DNA of 64,000 bases from Sanderia malayensis (Eukaryota > Cnidaria > Scyphozoa > Semaeostomeae > Pelagiidae). Shown here one piece after another: positions 57,750-64,000 of the stretch. Under the pieces are notes generated by a model. It saw only the letters and a program-made list of their open reading frames with translations, was not told where the DNA came from and searched no databases. Position 1 is the first letter of the stretch, and the number at the start of each line of letters is the position of its first letter. The stretch spans positions 4,216,001-4,280,000 of the forward strand of contig RQOL01000531.1 in assembly GCA_013076295.1 (NCBI GenBank), in the 5' to 3' direction. Both the position numbers and the translations under genes were made by a program.

Positions 57750-58579
57750 CAGTTTGCATAAAGCAATTTAGATCAAATTTCTTTCCGATTACAGTTAATT
57801 AAATAATAAGTTTGCAAGCTAATTGGTGTTGTCAAAATTTTTAGAAAGCATATGTCATAGAATGTTTTTCATGTGCCGCCATTTACACCCTTAATTTTCA
57901 ATGAATTTTGGTCGTATTATGATTTATTTGTTTTGTTTACACACATTTTTGAGCAAATTTACAATTAATATCATCATCAAGTGGCATTTCGCGTAGGGTT
58001 ATCACGCAATATAAAGACAGTTAAGCAAAAGATGTTTTGTTTTTGCATTTTTGAAGTCACGTTTTGTTTTGTCAATAGAACTGTGTTGAATAAGAAGAGC
58101 ACAAAGATGCTTTTTATGAAAGTAGAATACACAACTGCATATGAAGACATGGTCATTTGTTTCATTGGTATCAGCGAGTGTAAAACCATGCACAGTGGTT
58201 ATCTTTCACATTTCGCAAAAGAATATAAATGGAAAAGTTTTTAGTGATTTTTCATTTACCAGTAAAGGTTTCTTATATTTTCTCACTTTATACCAGTTGG
58301 TTCCTTATAAAACAGTTTCAAGCTGCAGACCCACATCAGCTGTATAGCTGGCAGAACAGAACCCTTAGCCTGCGTTAGCAAATAAATAATGCTTGCTTGC
58401 TTGCCCTTATAATAGTAAAACATGCAGGAAAAAACTATTAAGTGCTGTTACAAGATTTTCATTTACGATCGCTAAAAGTTCGCGAAGAAATATGTCAAGA
58501 TGCTTTCTCCCGGCTTAACAAACTCCCGAAAAAATGAACCATTTTCTTTTGAATAAGATTAATAAGCTTTTTCTAGATG

Positions 58580-59010
58580 CTTTTCTTCACATAGGCGTAG
58601 ACTTTGGGGAGATTGGGGCTCAGACTCCCCTGGGCCCTTTTCAAGGGGACACAGCCCCCTGAGAAATTCAATCATCTAGATGTAGCATAAAATTCATCAT
58701 CTAGATGTAGCATCTTCATTTTCTTTCATCTGCATCTTCATTAGCAGCACTATCGAGATCTCGGCAAGCGGGCTGGAAATTTTCCCATATGAACACTCCA
58801 TCCCGCTTACCGGGCCAGAAACGTGCGAACTGCGCATGCACAAACATTGTTTTCGTTGTCAATTTCTCAAGCAACAAATATCATGTTACAGTTTCCATCC
58901 CGGCAGGCGGGACGAAATTTTGTCATATGAACAGAATTTACATCTGTCTCGCTTAGTGAGCTGAACCGGCAAGTGGGCTCATATGAAGAGGCCCATTGTT
59001 CTCGGGGTTT
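58580..59010. repeat. Composite repeat with ATCTAGATGTAGCAT and CATATGAACA motifs
   Basis: Contains tandem TCATCTAGATGTAGCATAAA and a segment with CCCATATGAACACTCCATCC, GCATGCACAAACATTG and CTCATATGAAGAGGCCC resembling a non-coding DNA transposon. It is repeated at about 61828-62258 in unit D. Units A and B lack it here; unit B has only a diverged ATCTAGATG stretch near 55360. Confidence 0.6.
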
Positions 59011-60344
59011 TTTGAAAACATACTTCAAATGTTATATATGACGACCTGCGTCGAAAATTGTGAGCAAAGGTTATGCTTTGGCTTCCAAAAGCCATGGCCA
59101 CATTATATTTTTATAAAGAACTCTTGGAAAGGAACCTAAATGGGGAGGGCATACAAAAGTTTAGAGTAACGTAACACACTGGAGTAACATACAAGAGTTT
59201 ACATTTTAATACAGAGAACAGAGCTTCTTGAATTGAGCACAACAGAATTGAATCAAAATCAAATCAAAATGTCACAAATATGTATATGCTTATGCATCAT
59301 GTTTTAGTAAAAAACATTCGATTTTTGAAAAAACATTAAATAAAATGAAATGAAAGTAATTAAGTGTAACAACAATATCAATACTCCTTCTAATAGAATT
59401 CTTAGCAATATATAGAAATGTATGATAACAATAATAACAAAAATAAAACAGATAAAATTATTTTTGTTACAGATACACAGTGAAATAAATGAAGTAAAAG
59501 TCAATGAACAATATTCAAATACACGGTTGAAAGGTAGGGTTTTTATTTCATGCGCAACTATTCACGCGAACTCCGTCGTTAGTCGGACTCCCACCCCGTC
59601 AATGAGGTAATAATGTGCAAGAGCTCAAAAATTACAAAACTTCGCCCCGCACCCCGGTATGTGCTCCACGGAATGTAAGAAAAAATATAAATAGAAAAGC
59701 TGCATTGCGGGATATGTTTACCCTTCTTAATAGTGACAGATAAACATATTGATTATCTTATAATGGTCTTCTAATCGTTTCTAGTAATTGTCAATTATTA
59801 ATGGAAATTCATTTTCGCTTTAAGACAAATAACTTGCTCCAAACATATTTGGACATTGTTTCTTGAATTTGTCAACAATGTTTCCATACCTGTGATAGTT
59901 GCAACATTATTACATTGTCAGAATGGATGGTCAAGCGTAATCGTATCCTTGTATACGCCATTGCTTGAATAACTATCTGCTTTTTAGCATCCTTGCATAT
60001 AAGCACACTTGTTCTTGATTTCTCTTCAACAAAAAATGCTACACAAAATTGTCTACCTAAGCGCAGTTCGTTTGGAGAAATTATAATTGTCAGCTTCATT
60101 AGACATAGACTCCACCCATCAAAACGAATACAGAAAAAAAAACACTTTGGAATTGCTCTCTCGGACATCATTTAATGAAAACAGATGCATTTACTCAACT
60201 ATTCATTGAAGAAGTGGTGAATACATGTTACAATATTCAAAAAGTATTAAGTTTTCAATTGCGGCTAGGTACACACATTCAAAGAAAGTTACCAAGTTTT
60301 ACAGAAGATAGATCAAGTCCGGAAAACTAACATTTATAATAGTA

Positions 60345-60737
60345 TTATTTTGCTTCGCCTCCTTTTCCTGGTTCCCCTGTGTCAGTAATGCATACTTTTG
60401 AACTGGGGAATGCAGGCAAAACCCATTCGCAGATTCTGAGGCAAGGTAAACAGTCGGCATCACCAACACAAGGCGCAAATTCATAGCATTCTCGTTTCTG
60501 TCTCATCCGAACCTGTTGAATACGATACGAATGAATATAAAGGGCCAGTCGTATGATCTAAGCAAATTAGGTGACTTTTGAATTGCCTTTGATAACAAGT
60601 AAGAGTGTCTAAAAGCAGCGGCCATGTTTTTCAGTTACCTTGTACGATGCTTTATGCCGCGGAACACCTTCAGCTGAGTCAAGCAGTACAATTACTGACA
60701 CAACAGCCAATGCAACAAATGAAAGTTTCAAATGCAT
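60345..60737 (-). CDS. Secreted six-cysteine peptide, copy D
   Basis: Exons 60737-60639 and 60512-60345, phase 0, 88 residues, practically copy B again. One notable change at the second coding exon: VRMRQ instead of VWMRQ (TGG to CGG), losing a tryptophan conserved in A, B and C. Cysteine spacing C-5-C-5-C-2-C-3-C-10-C. The 5'UTR exon ends at 60897 (donor GTAAGC); TATA at 60990-60997. No stop or frameshift, so probably expressed. Confidence 0.78.
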
Positions 60738-60989
60738 CTTTCTTCTGCAACGACAAAAATTCCAATAATTGATAAGAAGCAATCGCATGAATCATATGGT
60801 CTTTTAATAGTCCTTTGCAATTGTATAAGCGAAGTATATTGCAACAAATAAATGACAATTGAAAGATAAGTTGATAGTGCAACATGCAAAGCTTACCTTT
60901 TATACTGAAGCAATTCGTCTTCTCTTGAGTTGAAATGCAACACTTTGAACCAAGAATAAACCTTAGTGCAGAATCAAGAGTTTCAGCCT

Positions 60990-60997
60990 TATTTATA
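60990..60997 (-). promoter_or_regulatory. TATA box, copy D
   Basis: Conserved TATAAATA upstream of the copy D 5'UTR exon. Confidence 0.75.
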
Positions 60998-62385
60998 CAG
61001 TTTGCATAAAGCAATATTAACCCAATTGCTTCCCGATTACAGTTAATTAAATAATAAGTTTGCAAGCTAATAGGTGTTGTCAAAATTTTTAGAAAGCATA
61101 TGTCATAGAATGTTTTTCATGTGCCGCCATTTACACCCTTAATTTTCAATGAATTTTCCTCCTATCATGATTTATTTGTTTTGTTTACACACATTTTTGA
61201 GCAAATTTACAATTAATATCATCATCAAGTGGCATTTCGCGTAGGGTTATCACGCAATATAAAGACAGTTAAGCAAAAGATGTTTTGTTTTTGCATTTTT
61301 GAAGTCACGTTTTGTTTTGTCAATAGAACTGTGTTGAATAAGAAGAACACAAAGATGCTTTTTATGAAAGTAGAATACACAACTGCATATGAAGACATGG
61401 TCATTTGCTTCATTGATATCAGCGAGTGTAAAACCATGCACAGTGGTTATCTTTCACATTTCGCAAAAGAATATAAATGGAAAAGTTTTTAGTGATTTTT
61501 CATTTACCAGTAAAGGTTTCTTATATTTTCTCACTTTATACCAGTTGGTTCCTTATAAAACAGTTTCAAGCTGCAGACCCACATCAGCTGTATAGCTGGC
61601 AGAACAGAACCCTTAGCCTGCGTTAGCAAATAAATAATGCTTGCTTGCTTGCCCTTATAATAGTAAAACATGCAGGAAAAAACTATTAAGTGCTGTTACA
61701 AGATTTTCATTTACGATCGCTAAAAGTTCGCGAAGAAATATGTCAAGATGCTTTCTCCCGGCTTAACAAACTCCCGAAAAAATGAACCATTTTCTTTTGA
61801 ATAAGATTAATAAGCTTTTTCTAGGTGCTTTTCTTCACATAGGCGTAGACTTTGGGGAGATTGGGGCTCAGACTCCCCTGGGCCCTTTTCAAGGGGACAC
61901 AGCCCCCTGAGAAATTCAATCATCTAGATGTAGCATAAAATTCATCATCTAGATGTAGCATCTTCATTTTCTTTCATCTGCATCTTCATTAGCAGCACTA
62001 TTGAGATCTTGGCAAGGGGGCTAGAAATTTTCCCATATGAACACTCCATCCCGCTTACCGGGCCAGAAACGTGCGAACTGCGCATGCACAAACATTGTTT
62101 TCGTTGTCAATTTCTCAAGCAACAAATATCATGTTAAAGTTTCCATCCCGGCAGGCGGGACGAAATTTTGTCATATGAACAGAATTTACATCTGTCTCGC
62201 TTAGTGAGCTGAACCGGCAAGTGGGCTCATATGAAGAGGCCCATTGTTCTCGGGGTTTTTTGAAAACATACTTCAAATGTTATATATGACGACCTGCGTC
62301 GAAAATTGTGAGCAAAGGTTATGCTTTGGCTTCCAAAAGCCATGGCCACATTATATTTTTATAAAGAACTCTTAGAAAGGAACCT

Positions 62386-63234
62386 GGGCCAGGGCGCACT
62401 ATCCTCTGGATTAACTTTGTCAAACCCGATATTCCCACACTAATTAGAAGGTGTTTTTCATGTTCTACAAACGTGATCCAATTATCGCTTGGAGGACAAC
62501 ATTTCAGGGTATGTTGATTATCAGCAGCACGTCATCGAACTGTCAATACTCAACAGCGTACACAAAACAGCACACTCTTTTATCTATCTTGGACTTGCTT
62601 GTTTTGAATCTTTGAATATTGAGAATTTCCAACATTTATTTTATACGCGTAACGATGAAAACAATGAAAACCAAACTGAGAGCAATCAAATTACTTGGCA
62701 CCAGCCACATCCACTGAATTTCGGAACTCTACAAATGCGTTCAAATGTATACTGCCTGGGCTGTTGCAAAAAACGCAGCAACCAGTCCAGCAAAGTGTGA
62801 TAACAGTTTCAACTGTACAAGAAAAAGTTGCTAAAGGTAAAAAGGCTAAAACTACAGAATATTAATTGCACTGTGGGAGAAACGAACCATTTATTATAAC
62901 TTTGAGTTGAGTAAAAACAACCCGTTTACAACGCTCATTCTCGAGAATTTTAGTCGCGTGCATGCTATTGATGTGCTTCATTGTATTTTCAAGGTGTTAA
63001 TAAATGATAGAGCCAGATCTGCCTGATCATGCTGGTTTATCAGAGATTTTCCAGTGAAAGTGCAGCTCTGGGGCTGCGCGACGGAACCTTTGAAGATTTT
63101 CCATCACACCCCCTTTGTCGAGAATTCATTTTTCACCGGGCGCATCTGCATCAATTAACTTATTAGTGCGGCCCTTCTGTGAGATGTCAACGTACATCAA
63201 CTTTATCGAGTTTTTCAGTGTGGTGCGCCCTCCC
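62386..63234. mobile_element. 849-bp DNA element with 3-bp target duplication
   Basis: Left end GGGCCAGGGCGCAC and right end GTGCGCCCTCCC are inverted repeats. CCT flanks both sides (62383-62385, 63235-63237). Unit C has the uninterrupted site GGAACCTAAATGG at about 59130, a paralogous empty site. A 103-codon plus-strand frame (62489-62800) is unrecognised. The 3-bp duplication suggests PIF/Harbinger or a related superfamily, which is uncertain. Confidence 0.8.
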
Positions 63235-63240
63235 CCTAAA

Positions 63241-64000
63241 TGGAGAGGGCATACAAAAGTTTAGAGTAACGTAACACACTGGAGTAACATACAAGAGTTT
63301 ACATTTTAATACAGAGAACAGAGCTTCTTGAATTGAGCACAACAGAATTGAATCAAAATCAAATCAAAATGTCACAAATATGTATATGCTTATGCATCAT
63401 GTTTTAGTAAAAAACATTCGATTTTTGAAAAAACATTAAATAAAATGAAATGAAAGTAATCAAGTGTAACAATGATGACAATACTCCTTCCAATAGAATT
63501 CTTAGCAACATATAACAATGTATGATAACAATAATAACAAAAATAATAACTGATAAAGTTACTTTTGTTACAGGTACACGGTGAAATAAATGTAGCAAAA
63601 GTCAATGAACAATATTCAAAGACACGGTTGAAAGGTAGGATTTTTATTTCATGCGCAACTATTCACGCGAACTCCGTCTTTAATAGGACCCAAATTAATG
63701 AGGTAACAATCTGCAAGAGCTCAAAAACTAGAAAACTTCGCCCTGCACCCCGTTATGTGCTCCACAGAATGTAAGAAAATGTATAAGTTAAAAAGCTGCG
63801 TTGTGGGATAGGTTTACCCTTCTTAAAGGGCTTATGCAGCCTAAAATGACATATCGATTTTTTCACGGAAATGGAGAGAAAAAGATCTGAGTATCACTAT
63901 GAACCTATTTTGAGTGTTTTCTGACGAGTATAAGTATGTTTTTTTCAAGCTCAAACACGCCCAGGTCTGTTGAAGAGCTGTGACGTCAGTTTGATGACAC
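63241..64000. repeat. Segmental duplication unit E (partial, window edge)
   Basis: Repeats the left flank of units B-D (ACATTCGATTTTTGAAAAAA, ATTTCATGCGCAACTATTCA) up to about 63830, then changes to unrelated sequence. A fifth peptide gene could lie beyond the window. Confidence 0.6.

Larger units (their letters stand above)
55790..59143. repeat. Segmental duplication unit C
   Basis: Bounded by GGAGAGGGCATACAAAAG and GGGAGGGCATACAAAAG. The right part (about 57840-59140) is nearly identical to the corresponding part of unit D (offset 3,248 bp), while the left and gene parts are diverged from B and D. Confidence 0.8.
59143..63240. repeat. Segmental duplication unit D
   Basis: Gene-containing part nearly identical to unit B, upstream part nearly identical to unit C; a mosaic. 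It carries an 849-bp insertion at 62386-63234 and ends where the next unit begins. Confidence 0.8.

Noticed and set aside
53590..60171. Minus-strand 99-codon frames at 53590-53889 and 59872-60171
   Set aside because: Present only in the near-identical B and D units; homologous stretches in A and C are disrupted, so not under coding constraint.
50906..61492. Plus-strand 87-codon frame repeated upstream of copies A, C and D (50906, 57981, 61229)
   Set aside because: Broken by indels in unit B, no signal or domain, antisense frame equally open; conservation is explained by segmental duplication.

Overview
The window looks like nuclear DNA of an early-branching animal, most likely a cnidarian (anthozoan-like). 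It is AT-rich. It has spliced genes with short GT-AG introns, animal-specific genes (MSRB1 selenoprotein, GOLGA7, TMEM128, ZMAT2, mitochondrial MRPS26, a Munc13-like protein, myosin essential light chains), TTAGGG-type telomere-like repeats, a BEL/Pao LTR retrotransposon and many short inverted-repeat DNA elements. The taxon is an inference; no species marker was recognised.

Layout. 0-5 kb: a LINE remnant, an interstitial telomere-like tract, then TMEM128 (minus) and the selenoprotein gene MSRB1 (plus) in divergent arrangement, the latter with an in-frame TGA (Sec) and a well-formed SECIS candidate. 5-14 kb: a telomere-flavoured 133-bp satellite array, flanked by two copies of a ~0.7-kb block and split by a young, internally deleted BEL/Pao element. 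15.4-16.2 kb: a pogo/Tigger-type MITE. 16.4-17.7 kb: GOLGA7, complete in five exons. 19.4-34.3 kb: one large gene of about 27 exons for a MUN-domain (Munc13/BAIAP3-like) protein without recognisable C2 domains, with a long insertion inside MHD1 that carries a 54-bp coding minisatellite. 35.8-37.5 kb: an unrecognised acidic AYK-rich protein. 38.6-43.8 kb: three intronless tandem myosin essential light chain genes. 45.8-48.0 kb: ZMAT2 and MRPS26, convergent.

50-64 kb: a tandem segmental duplication (units of about 3-4 kb) carrying four minus-strand copies of a small secreted six-cysteine peptide gene. Each has a TATA box, a 5'UTR exon, a nearly invariant signal-peptide exon and a divergent mature-peptide exon. 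I recognise no described family here; with its mosaic copy history it is the best candidate for an undescribed system. Transposon insertions present in one unit and absent from its paralogues define several elements precisely.

All exon structures were read by hand from splice signals, phase and family resemblance; no search or RNA evidence was available.
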